Below, one piece after another: positions 20,118-32,258 of a stretch of DNA of 64,000 nt (position 1 is its first letter; each line of letters opens with the position of its first letter). The notes beneath the pieces were generated by a model, which saw only the letters and a list, made by a program, of their open reading frames with translations, had not been told where the DNA came from and ran no database searches. The stretch covers positions 1,612,001 to 1,676,000 of the forward strand of contig JAEUWY010000002.1 of NCBI GenBank assembly GCA_022059125.1, given 5' to 3'. Position numbers and translations under genes: made by a program. The DNA comes from Corynespora cassiicola. Lineage: Eukaryota; Ascomycota; Dothideomycetes; Pleosporales; Corynesporascaceae.

Positions 20118-22203
20118 TCACAACTTGACAGCACCTCCCTTGATCCTGTCTAGATCCTTCTGCGTAAACTTCTCGTACGTTCCTCCCCTCAACCAGAACA
20201 GAGCATCCCCCTCTTTCTCCACCTCGTCTATCTCAATGCCATCCCGCTGCAGCAGATGCTTCTGCTGCTTGTTCGTCCCTGTAGTCTGCATCTGACCCGT
20301 CACACGGAGGAACAGCGGAGCTGCATAGGCAGGAAGCCCCTTGGACACATGCGCCGCCAAACTCTGCAGCGTATGCGCATTCGGAAGAGCTACCACGCCC
20401 TTCTCCCCCGCCCCAGTCGACGCCGCCTTCAACACGACAGCCGCACACCCAGCACGCCCATCATGGTTCGGAACCTGCACGCCATACACGTTGGCCTCTT
20501 CGACGGCCGGATGCTTCCCCACCACATCCGCCACCTCGGCCGTCGACACGTTCTCCGCCTTCCACCGGAACGTGTCCCCCAACCGATCGACGAAAAACCA
20601 TCTATGATCGCGGTCCCACCGCACCACGTCCCCGGTGCGGAAATACGCATCCCCCTTGGCTTTGACGTCGCGTATAATCTTCCCGTCCGTCGCCTTCGCA
20701 TTGCCAAAGTAGCCCTGAAACTTCTGCGAAATGTTCTCGGGATCGAGCTTGTACATGAGCTCGCCCGGCTCATCCCAATCCGCGATCTCGCAGAGGCCCG
20801 ACCTGGAATGCCGCACAGGCTCGGGGGGCGAGGCCGACTGGTCGATGCGCACGACCGCTAGCCCGGGGCCCAGGACGAGCGACGCGAGACTGCCGTTCCG
20901 GCCTATGGCGCCGGCGCCAAAGTCATTTGCCGACTTGTTGAACATGCCCGAGGGGGACTCTGTGGCGGCGTAGAACTCGCAGATTGTGGGGATGGCGAAG
21001 CGGTCTTTGAAGGGCTGCCAGACGTCGGGGCGGAGGCCATTGCCGAAGGCGGTGCGGACGCGGTGCTGTCTGTCGAGCGGGCTGGGCGGGGCGGAGAGCA
21101 GGTAGCGGCATGTCTCTCCGACGTACTGGATTATGGTGGCTTGGGAGGATATGACTTCGGGCCAGAAGGTCTTGTGGCTGAACTTTTTGCTGAGGGAGAG
21201 GGTGCTGCCGCCCTGCATTATGGCGATTAGGCCGAGGATCGAGGCCGAAGAGTGGTAGAGGGGCATGGCCGTGTACATGATTTGGGACTTGTCGAAGGGG
21301 ATCCACAGGGATGCGAATTTAGAGCCAACCGTGGCCTTCGCCCAGCTTACGACTGCGGGCTTGGGGAGTCCCGTTGTGCCGGATGTGTAGATGAGCATGG
21401 CCATGTCGTGGCCCTTTTGCTGGTTGCGCTCAGAGTCCGGCTGGCGGACCGGCGACAATGCCAGAATCTCATTCTCGAGCTCCTTGCTGAAAAAGACAAT
21501 TTCGAGTTGGCGATCCTTGACTTCGCCGGCGCCCAGTAGCACGGAATGTTTTCGAACCGCAGTTGCCTGGCTCGGGTCGTCCTTGAATTCATAGGCCGCT
21601 CGTTTTGCTGCAACACCTCCAGTTTCCAGCGTGACTGGCGTAAATCCATTCTGCACCATCGTCTCCTCCGCAAACTTGTCTTGGCTCTCCTCACCTACCA
21701 AAACCAGACTTGCGGTCGATGTGCGCACCATGTGCAGCAGGGGTTGCCCAGCCATGTTGTAATTGATAAAAGCCGGCTTCGCGCCGATGGACCATAGCCC
21801 GAACCAAAGCCAGATGAAGAGTTCCGAATTGACAAAATCCATGGCCACGATGTCACCCTTTTGGACTCCCTTGCTCTTCAGCCATGTCCCGTACTTGAGC
21901 ACGTTTTCGTACCCCTGCGCATAAGTCCAGGCCTTTCCGCCGAAGATGATCCAAGGATGGTTGCCCGTGGAGGCCGCCTGCGCATTGCTTTCCAGGAGAC
22001 TGAAGAGATTGACATCATCGCGCCTCTCGCGAAGCTGTCCACCAAGAGAGGCCCTCACAAGGTTGGAGAGCAGAGTAAAGTCGTAGGAGAGGGAGAGGCG
22101 CGCATTAAGATAGGCTAGCCCGGCGGCCGCCGCGGGAAGGGCGCATTGCAGAGCTGGCTTGTCAGTGGCGGCCGGTCCAGCGATGGCAGAGAGGCTTACC
22201 CAT
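20118..22203 (-). CDS. fat1: Fat1-type very-long-chain acyl-CoA synthetase / fatty acid transporter
   Basis: The large exon 22153-20118 carries an ANL-superfamily adenylating enzyme. AMP-binding signature YTSGTTGLPKPAVVSWAK, then YTAMPLYHSSASILGL, FYAATESPSGMFN, and YFRTGDVVRWD with DRLGDTFRWKAENVSTAEV are visible in the expected order. The C-terminus GGAVKL is typical of FATP/Fat1 proteins. These activate very-long-chain fatty acids to CoA esters and couple this to import, at peroxisome, ER or plasma membrane. The N-terminus is best explained by a 4-nt first exon (22203-22200), a 46-nt intron and the join M-ALQCALPAAAAGLAYLNARL, giving 679 residues. The alternative unspliced start at 22283 adds an unusual 43-residue tail and is less likely. 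It is convergent with the Rrn9-type gene. Confidence 0.9.
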
Positions 22204-22770
22204 AGCGCAAAGTTTAAATAAAAAATCCACGGCGCAATCGTAAAACCACCAGAACAAAAAAACTCATCCGAAGCGTGCCACAAAAGATGAGGAAACGGCA
22301 GGAGAAGCCACGAAGAGACCCATTATAGCGATGACGACCTGGGGGGCATATGCTAGGGGAGTGGGGACCGAGGCTCAGAGATTGAAGCGGACCGTGCAGG
22401 GGAGTGCTCGCGTCCTTTTCCTGTTCAATGCCTGCTCCCCTCTTCGACTCGCAGACTTGCCCCCGAAATGCCTTAGGCCGTCTTGTCGGTGGCCTCCGTG
22501 TAGGATACCTAGGTGTTCATGTGGAACCGAAAACGAGTCGCGACTGGGTAGAAGCGGGGTCACGTCGTTTGCAGCCCTGGCAGCCATGCCAGATGCGGCC
22601 ACCCTGGTTGCCACGCATTGCCTCTGTACACATCTCGGCCCAGGTGGGCTGATATTTTCTTATGCTTGAACAAGGACTGGCTTCATTAGGGTATGCAGTA
22701 GATACATCATCGCTTGAACGCGTGGAATATGGACAATAGAAAGAGAAAACAGCGTGGCGCGTGTCCGTTA
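22204..22770. other. Promoter region of the Fat1-type gene
   Basis: A 567-bp gap between the start of the Fat1-type gene and the stop of the upstream membrane-protein gene on the same strand. No ORF with motifs is seen. Confidence 0.4.
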
Positions 22771-23552
22771 CTACATGACGGGGCGGTTCATCTCGTCGTC
22801 ATCTTCCTCCTCATAGGCATCAAATTGCCGGCCCTTCTCGGATAGTGTCCTGGGCATCCAATCCGGGGAGGAGTAGGCACGCAGCTTTTTCTCGGCGCCG
22901 GGGCTGAATATCGAGTCGGGAGACATGACGGCCCGTAGTCTCTGCTCCGCGCCGATTAGTCTCAGGGCGGGCTTTTGCTGGAGGCATCGGCGGTTTGATA
23001 ACCTATCGGGAAGGATCAGCATCATGATGGACAAGATGTTTGGCGGCAAAACAAAACATACCAGTCTGCAACGAGGGTCACACATTCGGCGAGGCAGGCA
23101 AGCACAGCAATGGCGACAATGACCTGCAGCGCGAGTAGTGTCATTCGCGAATCTTGATACGCCGAGAAGGGCTCTGGCGCTGATCGGCAAACAATCTGGG
23201 ATTCAGTGCTAGGCAAAACAACACCCAAGTTTTGAAACCCATTCTTGGCAGCGAGCTGGAGTAGGACCGTCGTGGTCAATGGCTGTTCCTCGTCGGTGGG
23301 CGTCGAATCGCTGGCCTTGGCCTGGTGGATGTAGCTTGCGTAGAGGTCTGGTTCGGCATGGCGGAAGTGCTCTAGCTCGGGACCAAGACCAGAGCAGATG
23401 TCGAATGAGTCGGCAGAAGGGCGGGGGGTCGAGGCTGGTACGGTATCGTTGCTGACAATGGTACAGCGGCAGTTTGTTCGAGTTGGGACTGCGGCGACAG
23501 ATTGCAGCGACCCGGAGAGGGCCAGGGCAGGTAATATCCACTGGGCCAGCAT
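22771..23552 (-). CDS. Cysteine-containing single-pass membrane protein (paralogue A)
   Basis: Exons 23552-23062 and 23002-22771, 240 residues. I do not recognise a named family. A signal peptide (LAQWILPALALSGSLQSVAA) is followed by an extracellular or lumenal region of about 130 residues with four cysteines: TNCRCTI, DICSG and QIVCRS. A transmembrane helix (LLALQVIVAIAVLACLAECV) comes next. The cytoplasmic tail has ALRLIGAEQRLRA and an acidic end (EEEDDDEMNRP). The gene at 55177-55893 has the same order of elements, the same TVLL, VLP and hydrophobic-Cys spacing, and a matching IRLTGDEKTLTA tail motif, so the two are paralogues. The intron join DW-LSNRRC creates the membrane-proximal tail. 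A start 18 codons upstream is in frame but would spoil the signal peptide. Confidence 0.8.
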
Positions 23553-26484
23553 GTTTGTGGATTCAATAAAACAAAAGGAGCTGAGGCAAAGGCTGAAGAG
23601 GGCCACGACGATACTGAGGCAGTGTTAATATATGTAGGTATGGTGCCCGCTCATGTGACGGCCGCAGCAACAGCTGCACTCGGCTAGGTAGCTGGAGGTA
23701 GGGTAGCTTACGTTAACACTATCGCCAAAGGAGTGGGCTGATGGGGGCCGGTGCAGGCGAGAAGTCGAGGTCTGTAGGAGGGATGGGGACAATGGTGGAC
23801 AGCGGCGGGCAGCTCGTTTTAATTCTTGACGCTGCTGGCGTTGGTTTTGGTGACGGAGGGCGCGGAGAGGGACCGCCCGGGGGTCCTTCATGCAAATGTT
23901 CCATGGACGGAGCCTCGACGGAGCCTCGACGCTAGCGCACGGTCCCTGCTGCTACTAGACCTGTGCTCCAGCACCCTCCCCGTCTATCAATTCGCCCATG
24001 CACCTGGCCGTCGCCTCTGCCCATTCGCTCCCCTCCCCCTTTGCACCGCGCCGTGGGACAAATCACCGGCGGACCATAATCGTCAGGGCAGCCGCCTGCT
24101 GGCTGCTGGCTCGCTGCTCGCTGGCGACCCTCCGGTGATTCACGATTCACCACCTGGACACGACATATCACGCAGCGATGTTTCACGTCCTCCCGCACCC
24201 GCGTCTGCAGTCGCAAAAATCAAGCTTCGTCTGGCGTTTCACCTCCGCTACCGAACAGCAGCACTGCGGAGATCCAAACGCTGTAGGTGCCAAGAAGTGC
24301 CGCACGAGGACGGCGGGCTTGAATCGCAGCACCTTTCGCTCTGTGACTCTGGGCACGATATCGCGGTAGAACGGGCTACGGGCTCCAGGCTTCCTCTGCT
24401 CTAGGTGCTCAAGGCGCGCTAGCGGATGCCACCCTGGGAATGCATCATCCACGGACCCCTCCAGCTACGCCCTGCACCGCTCCGCCAGCCAGCCACGGTT
24501 CGCCCTCACAAGAGGTGCAGTCCTGAGGCCCACATCTCATGCAGGTCCCTCGACGGCAGATCTACGCCGCCTCGTTCAGGTACACACGGCTGGCTCGGCA
24601 CATAGACTTTTGCTGCCTTTGTTTTTTGCCTCCAACTCTCCTCACACCAGCGTCCTGCCATCTCTCTTGCGCCAGCCGAACCCCTAATCGACACCGCCTG
24701 CCCGCTCGCTCGCTCTTGTTCCCACTCGGCTCGGTCCTATCTCGTGTTCAATCAAGCCTTAGGGCCAAGCTTCGGCCATCTGCGTCTGAAAACAACGACC
24801 CACGACCTTATTATTAGACACTGACTAACCGGCGGCCTGGCGAAAAAAAAAAATCAACAGAGGGGTTCAGGGTTGGATCGTGGCTCGGCGCGTGCAACAT
24901 CCAGATGCGGCTTCGGCGCGTCCTGATCTGCCATCTACGCTTCAGCCCCAGCGACGGCCGCGCCCCCAACGCCTCCGCATTAGCGCTGTTGCTCCCGGGT
25001 AAGAATAGCCCACGGCAGCACCCGGGTCTGGAATTGGGAGTTGCAAAGTAGAGCCGCCCGAACGAGAATCACTCCCCTTCCTGGCCCAAGTGCCTCTCCT
25101 GATAACAGACGCTGCGCTTTTGCTGCTTTGGTCGTCTCGTCAGATTTGTCAATTGCATGGCCGGAGCAGTCGAGAATGGAGCCCGAAAGGTGCTTGGGTT
25201 TGCACGGGGCCTATAGATCGGATACTTACCTGGCTAGGTACCAAGCCGGACTGGCTTCGCGCTTGTACTCTCCAAACTCGTCTACACCCGTGGACATTAT
25301 CGTTTCAGCTTCTCGACTCCTCTCCCCCGCCTCTCCAAATGTCATGCCGGAACACTGCTCCTAGGCATCGCCCGGGACAACCTCTTTCCATTTGCCGTCT
25401 CCGACTTATGCCTTGTGAGACTACATCGCGGCCAAATCCGTCAGCAAATGCAACCTCCAGAGCACCCTGACCTCACCTGACCCAACACCCGCTAAATTGG
25501 CCTCGTAATAGCCCGCGATGCCACCCTATAACAGAATAACCACAGGACCCGAGTACACGCCCTGCAGGTCAATAACCAGCAAACAAAATTGACCTTTTGC
25601 CCAAGACGTGCGCAGCAACTCCCAAGGCGCCTAGATGGGGCTTCTCGGTCTGTCAGCAGAGGGCCGATAAGCCTTTTTATCTCGAGGGTCTGGAATACAG
25701 GATGCACGATCAAGCATGCACCCCAACCGATGCCAATCCTCCCTCCCTTTTGGTCTCCCTCTCTCCACCGAACCACCGCTCGGGCTCCAATCGCCGCGCC
25801 AGAACCTAATAGATCTTTACATTTCCCCGGCCTGGGGGTGAGCAGGCCAGCGGCAAAAAATTCGCCGCGCATTCCGCGGCCCGATAACCCCAAGCCCTAT
25901 CCCAGCGTATCGTCTATGCAAATCTCCCCTCAAAATGCATAGCTGGCTGGCAAATATGATTATGATTTTTTTTCATCTGCTGGTTCCCTAGCCCTCGAGC
26001 CCAGGAGCACCACGGCTTGGCCCCGCTTGGCCCCGCTCGAATCCCCTTACAAAACAGGCAAGGCAACTCAAGGCTTAGACTGGGCATCACAACGTCATCT
26101 AGAATTACATGAAATAGGGTTCCTCCCCCACCGCTCATCCGCCGTCCCTCTTGTCGAGGGCCGATAACCTCCCCTTCACGCTCTCGCACTCGGCCTCGCC
26201 TCGCCCCGGGCTTTAGACGTTGGTATAGTCGAAGCTCTCCGGTACAATTAAAAGAAAGAAAAGAAAAGAATAACATGACAAGAAGAAGAAAAAGAGAGGG
26301 AAGCTCGTTCGGGGACGTTAGCTTCTGATGCCCCCGACAAACGCCATGCCGAACCACACATACGCACGCAAGCAAAAAAAAAGGGTGGGGGGGGGACATC
26401 CGAAATAGCAAAAGCATAGATCCAAAATCATTGGCTCGTCTTTAGCGAAAGCATCGAAAGGAAAATGGACTGCATTTCTGCTTC
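23553..26484. other. Large gene-poor region with plus-strand pyrimidine bias
   Basis: About 2.9 kb lie between the start of membrane protein A and the stop of the AP180 gene, both minus strand. I find no credible CDS. From about 23940 to 25500 the plus strand is pyrimidine-rich in the manner of a fungal 5' leader, yet no plus-strand CDS follows before 29158. It may hold a non-coding transcript or the long upstream region of the membrane-protein gene. The right end contains the 3' UTR of the AP180 gene. Confidence 0.4.
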
Positions 26485-26500
26485 CTAACTCAGAAAATTG

Positions 26501-26531
<31 letters not shown>

Positions 26532-28790
26532 GCTGTTGGCCTGGACGAGGAAAGACGCTCGTAGTGGGCATCTGGTCGAGGTTCATGCCGCCCAACGTTC
26601 CCTGGTTGCCCGAAGACTGCCAGCCCTGGCCAGTCTGCTGGTTGACGAATGCACTCTGGCGGAAAGGATTCGTGCTGCCCGTAGCGTGCACCGAGAGGCC
26701 GCCTTGTGACGTTGGGCTCTGGATGGGCGATGGGTTTCGCGCAAAAGGGTTGGTGCCAGTGGGTGTGGGTTGCAATGGCTGTTGCTGTGGCGCAAATGGC
26801 GAGGTGCTCTGTGGGGTTTGAATCGTAGGCACCGAAAACGGAGAACCTCCCAGCGGCGATATGCTTTGTGGCTGAAGACCCGTGGCATGCTTTGCAAAGG
26901 GATTAGTAGGCGACCGCCCCAGTGGAGACGACATGCCAGTCGGGTTGCCGAGCAGCTTCGGTTCCGCGGCATCGTTGGAAACTGGCGGGAGCATCGATTG
27001 GCGGAAGGGGTTGGTGGATGTTTGTTGGGGCTGTAATGGTGCGGCAGCTGGCTGCAGCTGCTGTGATGACTGTTGAAAGTTTGGCACTCCATTCTGGGGT
27101 ATCGGAGCAAGCGACGTGTTTTGCGGGCTGAACGGCTGCGGGGTGTAGCCACCAAACCCTGCCCCAGTAAATTGACTTTGGAGCTGTGGCTGCGGTGGCT
27201 GTTGTGGCTGCTGCATTGGAGCAAATGGATTCGTTCCCTGCGCGTTTGTTGGGCTGAACGGCTGCTGCTGTGGAAACCCTGCCATACCCGTCTGCTGTGG
27301 CATTTGCATGCCTGGCTGCTGGAATCCCGTCTGCTGCGGAATCTGCATATTGGGCTGTTGAAAGCCTGTCTGCTGGGGGTATTGCTGGACTGGCGGTTGT
27401 GCCATGGTTTGCTGGTTGTCCTGTATTGATTCGAAAAAGTCAATGAGTGGTGCGCTGGCAGCAGGCTTCGAGGGCTCTGTAGACGGCTGCGATGTTGGTG
27501 CGGTTGACGTGGTGGTCGCTGCTGGCTTGGAATCCGTGACTTTGTTTGCGCCGTTGGTCGGCTTGCCCCCGGATTTCTTTGCTTCTTTCTCGGCAATGTA
27601 CTGTCTCCGATTGACTTCAAAATCCTTGTCGTTGAGATATTCCTCCAAAGAAGCAGCGAGACTCGTAGGCGCATGCTTGATTTTTGGAATCTCCAGTCTC
27701 GTGGAATGCTCGTGCATGCGGGCGAGGCTCAGATATTGCACAACCTGTTCGGTTTGCCTGACAAATACGCGGTAGATGTTTAGTGCGCGCGTGGCGTCTG
27801 GTTTGGAGAGTTCGAAGTAGTGTTCTGAATCATTAGCATGCAAACAGCCGTTGATCTCAAGCCGACCTACCGAGTATGTTGATGGTACCCTCGTTCATCA
27901 CATGGAAAAGCACCAGAAGATCCATGGTTAGCAGGCGGAAGGCGGTCAGGGTGATTTCATTCTCCGGTTCGTCGTTGAAGGGCTACAGTCATGTGACGTG
28001 AGCTGGGCAGGTCTTGTACTACATCATGACAGTCATACCTCGCATTTGAGCAGGTATCGAATCTGCTCCTGCACACTCTCGGCCTCTCGGAGTAGGCCTT
28101 TGTCGACGGATAGACGCTTGAGCCGGCCTTCACCGCCGCGTACGTAGTCTACCCGCGTCGAGCCATACTCCACCGCCCGAGTAAGAAGATACTCGGCATA
28201 TGTCCGTATGTTGTGGCCCTGGGTTTGGACTGGTTGGGAGAAACAAGTCAGCGGGATTGGACAAGAATTGGCAGCGGAACAGTCATAATGGTCGCATCGT
28301 CCCCTGCGCACGGCGAGGCAATCCGTGTAGATAGTGACCTCCTTCGCCAAGGCGGGGAGCAAGCGACCACCGTGTGCTTATCTGAAGCGCGAGCGGGACC
28401 AGACCTACCCTCGGTGAAGTGATTCAGGGCGAGCTTCCTGTGCGGGTTCTGGGCCAGAAACTTGAGGGTGACTTCGGGCTCGCCCTCGCGGATCATAAGG
28501 TGGACAATGATGAGGGATTTGAAGACAATGGTCCATGTGGAATCACGCAGGCGGTTCGTCAGGGCTCGAAAGATCTCGGCGACGCCGGCCTCACCGGCGT
28601 GAGTGGCCACGAGTATGTGCTCGACATATTTGGACTTGGGCGCGGCGAGCTGGAGGAGCCGGTTAGCTGCCACTCAACAGTGCCCTCTGGCGGACAGGCG
28701 GGTTGGCGGGACAGGGCGCGTCGGCGGCAGAGGGGCGCTGACCTTGATTTTGGTACCGCCCTTGACAGATTTCTCAAAGGAGCTCGCCAT
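26485..28790 (-). CDS. yap1801: AP180/CALM-type clathrin adaptor with ANTH domain
   Basis: Five exons (28790-28743, 28649-28409, 28229-28039, 27982-27871, 27824-26485), 643 residues, closing in frame. The ANTH domain fills about residues 1-270: SFEKSVKGGTKIK-LAAPKSKYVEHI carries the phosphoinositide-binding lysine cluster, followed by FKSLIIVHLMIREG and IRTYAEYLLTRAVEYG. The tail is disordered, Gln/Pro-rich, with five TNPF motifs for EH-domain partners such as Ede1/Pan1, repeated PQQTGFQQP units and a C-terminal polyQ run. Yeast Yap1801/1802 recruit clathrin and cargo such as synaptobrevin at endocytic sites. The PQQTGFQQP-type repeats resemble those of Pan1/End3-system proteins. The gene is divergent from nudC over 367 bp. 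Confidence 0.93.
26503..26537. repeat. CTG/CAG microsatellite coding for polyQ
   Basis: A run of CTG on the plus strand with single TTG interruptions encodes the polyglutamine stretch just before the last residues (PNFLS) of the AP180 protein. Length polymorphism is likely. Confidence 0.85.
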
Positions 28791-29157
28791 GGGGGCCGCG
28801 GGGGTGCTGGTGGGTGTTGAGTCCGGGATGCAGCCCAAAGGCGGATGGGCATGTGCTGGGTGGGCGCTGAACGGGGGGACGTGTTGGCGCAGCAGGTTAT
28901 GGCAGCATAGCGGACTAAATAAAAAATAGCAGCGTCGCCAATGATATATGGCTATCTGCGCGGGCAAAGGGGCGGCGCGCGTGTAGTGACAGCGAGCAAG
29001 CCAGACAGGTAGGACCTTGAGCAGTTAGAATGTCCACGCACTGGCCTGCTGGCGCTCCCGTGGCTGGCTCCGTCATTGTGGCGGCGCCGATGCTGCCGAG
29101 GGCTGCCCAAATCTCTTTCCCACTCCCCTCCCCCGCGCATCCAAAACACTCGCAGCA
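28791..29157. promoter_or_regulatory. Bidirectional promoter, AP180 and nudC genes
   Basis: The start codons of the divergent AP180 and nudC genes are 367 bp apart. The sequence before nudC is CT/C-rich on the plus strand, a typical leader. Both genes act in intracellular transport and cytoskeletal traffic, so coordinated expression is possible but unproven. Confidence 0.5.
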
Positions 29158-29778
29158 ATGCCTGGCTCTCCCTCGCCCGAAGACAATGCCGCCGCTCGCG
29201 CCAAGGAGCAGGCCGAGCAGGCCGCCCTGCCCTACAAATGGACCCAGACCATCAAGGACCTGGACGTGACCGTCGCCGTCGACGGCAAGTACAAGGGCCG
29301 CGACCTCGACGTCAAGATCTCCAGGACCGCCCTCAAGGTCGGCGTCAAGGGCCAGGAGCCCGTTATTGACGTGAGTTTCCCTCCCCTGATGCTCCTGTCC
29401 GGCACATCCGCCTGCTGACCACGATCCCAGGGCGAGCTCCCCCACCCCATCCGCGTTGACGACTCCACCTGGACGCTCGAGACGGTGCCCGGCGGCAAGG
29501 AAATCAGCGTGCACCTAGAAAAGGTCAACCAGATGGAGTGGTGGGCCCACGTCATCACCACGGCCCCCAAGATCGATACGTCCAAGATCCAGCCTGAGAA
29601 CAGCAACCTGAGCGACCTCGACGGCGAGACGCGGGGCATGGTCGAGAAGATGATGTTTGACCAGCGCCAAAAGGAGGCCGGCAAGCCCACGAGCGACGAG
29701 CAGAAGAAGCTTGATCTGCTCGAACAGTTCAAAGCCCAGCACCCGGAGATGGACTTCTCCAATGCAAAGATGGGCTGA
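29158..29778 (+). CDS. nudC: NudC-domain nuclear movement protein
   Basis: Exons 29158-29370 and 29431-29778, 186 residues, close to Aspergillus NudC (198). The CS/p23-like domain starts at [18 protein letters not shown] (about 23-40) and includes [29 protein letters not shown], formed across the splice join, then [30 protein letters not shown]. The C-terminal motif [20 protein letters not shown] is characteristic. NudC works with dynein and Lis1/NudF in nuclear migration and as an Hsp90 co-chaperone; it is usually essential or growth-limiting. The 60-nt intron has donor GTGAGT and branch CTGAC. Confidence 0.95.
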
Positions 29779-30046
29779 GCACGGCAGTGAACGAGGAAAT
29801 CAAGTGACGAAGTGCCAAACAAACATGATCAATCCTAGCCGTGAGCGCAAACGCCATGGCTGTGCTAACCATCCGTGCTGTTGGCCCCAATCTACTACTC
29901 TACAGTAATCGTATACACTTACAACATGGTGAAATCAAACGCCAGCCCATGCCTGGCTGGTTTTACATGCGAGAGTACATGGTTGAGGGGAATATAGTAC
30001 AGGGTGTGCATACAAAAAGATATCCAAACGTTGCCAACGACTGGTC
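29779..30046. other. Convergent 3' region of nudC and mitochondrial AspRS
   Basis: A 268-bp gap between two converging stops, holding both 3' UTRs. No other feature is visible. Confidence 0.4.
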
Positions 30047-32258
30047 CTACTCTTTCAGTCGCAAGTGATACGTATCGAGCTGCTCCGCTGTCATGGAATT
30101 GGGTGACTTGACTAGCAAGTCTTCTCCCCTGCCACTCTTGGGGAATGCGATGACATCCCTTACAGACTGCTTGCCCAGCATGACAGCCATGAGCCTGTCC
30201 CAGCCGAGCGCAATACCTGAATGGGGTGGACACCCAGACCGCAAGACATCCAGCAGATGTCGAAAGTCCTCGACACGCTCTGCACGCATCTTCAAAATAT
30301 CCTTGAAAATGAACTCTTGGAGCTCGGCGTTGTGGATACGGCGGCTACCACCTCCGAGCTCAACACCGTTGACTACAATATCATAGTGTGCCGCCACTGC
30401 CTTCTCGGGGGCTGTCAGGAGGAGTTCGACATCTTCGGGAGTCTTGGGCGCAGTGAACGGGTGGTGTGTAGCTGAGAAACCAGCTGTGCCTCCCTGTCCT
30501 GGGTCGGTATCGTTGGATGGTGTGAATAATGGGAAGTCTTTGATCCAAACAAACTTGAATCCTTCTGGCTGCTCAATAAGATCCTGCGCCACAGCTACCT
30601 TGTGCAATGCCAGTCGTAGATTGCCCAGCGAAGTCGATCCGCCTGAGAAAGCCTCGTTCTTGCGAGCTTGTAGCACAAGGAGCTCGCCGTGTTCGATGTC
30701 TATGCCTTCTGGTGGTGTCATGGCAAACTCGTGGCCGAGTGCTCCTAGGCCCTGCAGAGGCTGCGTGCCATCCACTACAAAGATACCAGGCTGGCCATCA
30801 GGATTGTCAAGGAACGGCTTTCCCTCTGCACTATCCAGAAATTCGGAAACAAATTTCTTAGTCACTCTCGGGTCGTCAGAAATGGAGATGCTGAAGGCGT
30901 CAATGGCGGGATCTTTCAAATCAGTAATCTTGCTGATAAGGTCTTGCGGCAATTGCTTCGTAACATTGAAAATCTATCACAGTGAGATTTGAATCTCTGA
31001 TATTCAAAGAGGCACTTACCTTTGCTTCGATACGGAGATCTGGCTTGTCTGAACCATAGGAAGCCATGGCTTCTTGATAGGTCATTCTCTCGAATGTGTC
31101 GGGGATCTTCTGATCAAGTATCTGGCTCCATAAATACTTCAGCAGCTCTTCGATCTCGGTCATGACATCTTCCTCTCCTGCCCACGCCATTTCCATATCA
31201 AGCTGCATGTCTGTTAGTGCATGCCCTGTATTCTCTTGTAAACGTACCTACCTGCGTGAACTCGGGCTGGCGATCAGCGCGCAAATCCTCGTCGCGGAAG
31301 CATCTCGCAAATTGGAAGTACTTGGTAATGCCAGAAGCCATCAGAATCTGCTTGTACTGTTGCGGACTCTGAGGCAGAGCATAAGCAAGTCCCTTGGTTC
31401 TGGTTGGTACGAGAAATTCCCTGGCTCCTTCTGGGGTCGATTTGAAAAGGATGGGGGTCTCAACTTCTGTCCAGTTCCTCTCAGCCAGCTTAGCCCTAGC
31501 GTGCCTGACAGTGGTACTTCTTTGGATCAGATTATTGAGCAGGTCTCTATCCGTGCGTAATTGAAGATGGCGCAGTTCGGGTGGGAATATTGTGTCTTCC
31601 TTGATGATGAGATCACTGGGAATCTCATTAAGAGGCTCTATCGATTGCAATTCAATCTCTCTGTCGTTGACATGAAGCATTCCAGACACTGGCGATTCTT
31701 TGGCAGGCTTGCGTTCTTTTACTTTACCCTTGATCAGGACGGGGCTCCATTCCTTTAGCGATCGAATTGAATTGTGTGCATCTGCTCCAGCGTTCAGTGT
31801 AGAAACGACCTGGACACACCACGTCTGTTGAGGATTCTTGAGCAAGGTGAAAGACATCTTTTTAGAGACATCTCGACGCGTTCCCAGATATCCACACAGG
31901 GTGACTTCCGAACCGAGCTCATGCTTGCTTAGCTGTGGTCCAATCTGATTTACCGACTTGGAAAATGACGGACGTACTGTCACCAAGTAAGCATCTGCTT
32001 CGAGCAAAAGGAGCAATGGTTATTACTAGTAGCTTTGAATTCTTCAAGGGTCTTCCTCAATCTTTCGTCTGGCTCGATTGGGGATAGCGAGGCTCTTGAA
32101 CTCGCAAAACTCCGTCTGGGCTGTCCAGTATAAGATTTCGCGGTGTAGAACGTGATCCCGTGATGGCGTGTCCGAACGAATCGAGATATTTCAGCGTATG
32201 AACTTCGCATACCTGCATTCCCGCATGCAGCACGCCTTGAGACCAGCGCCAGTCTCAT
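30047..32258 (-). CDS. msd1: Mitochondrial aspartyl-tRNA synthetase
   Basis: Exons 32258-32027, 31976-31252, 31202-31020 and 30973-30047, 688 residues. The N-terminus ([20 protein letters not shown]) is a basic mitochondrial presequence. The OB-fold anticodon domain follows ([21 protein letters not shown]). Class II catalytic motifs are present: [19 protein letters not shown] (motif 1 region), [16 protein letters not shown] (motif 2) and [16 protein letters not shown] (motif 3). The bacterial-type GAD-like insertion lies between motifs 2 and 3, including [22 protein letters not shown]. It charges mitochondrial tRNA-Asp in the matrix. Start chosen at 32258 because the frame further upstream lacks targeting character. 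The mitochondrial TyrRS gene lies on the same strand 0.9 kb upstream. Confidence 0.94.
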
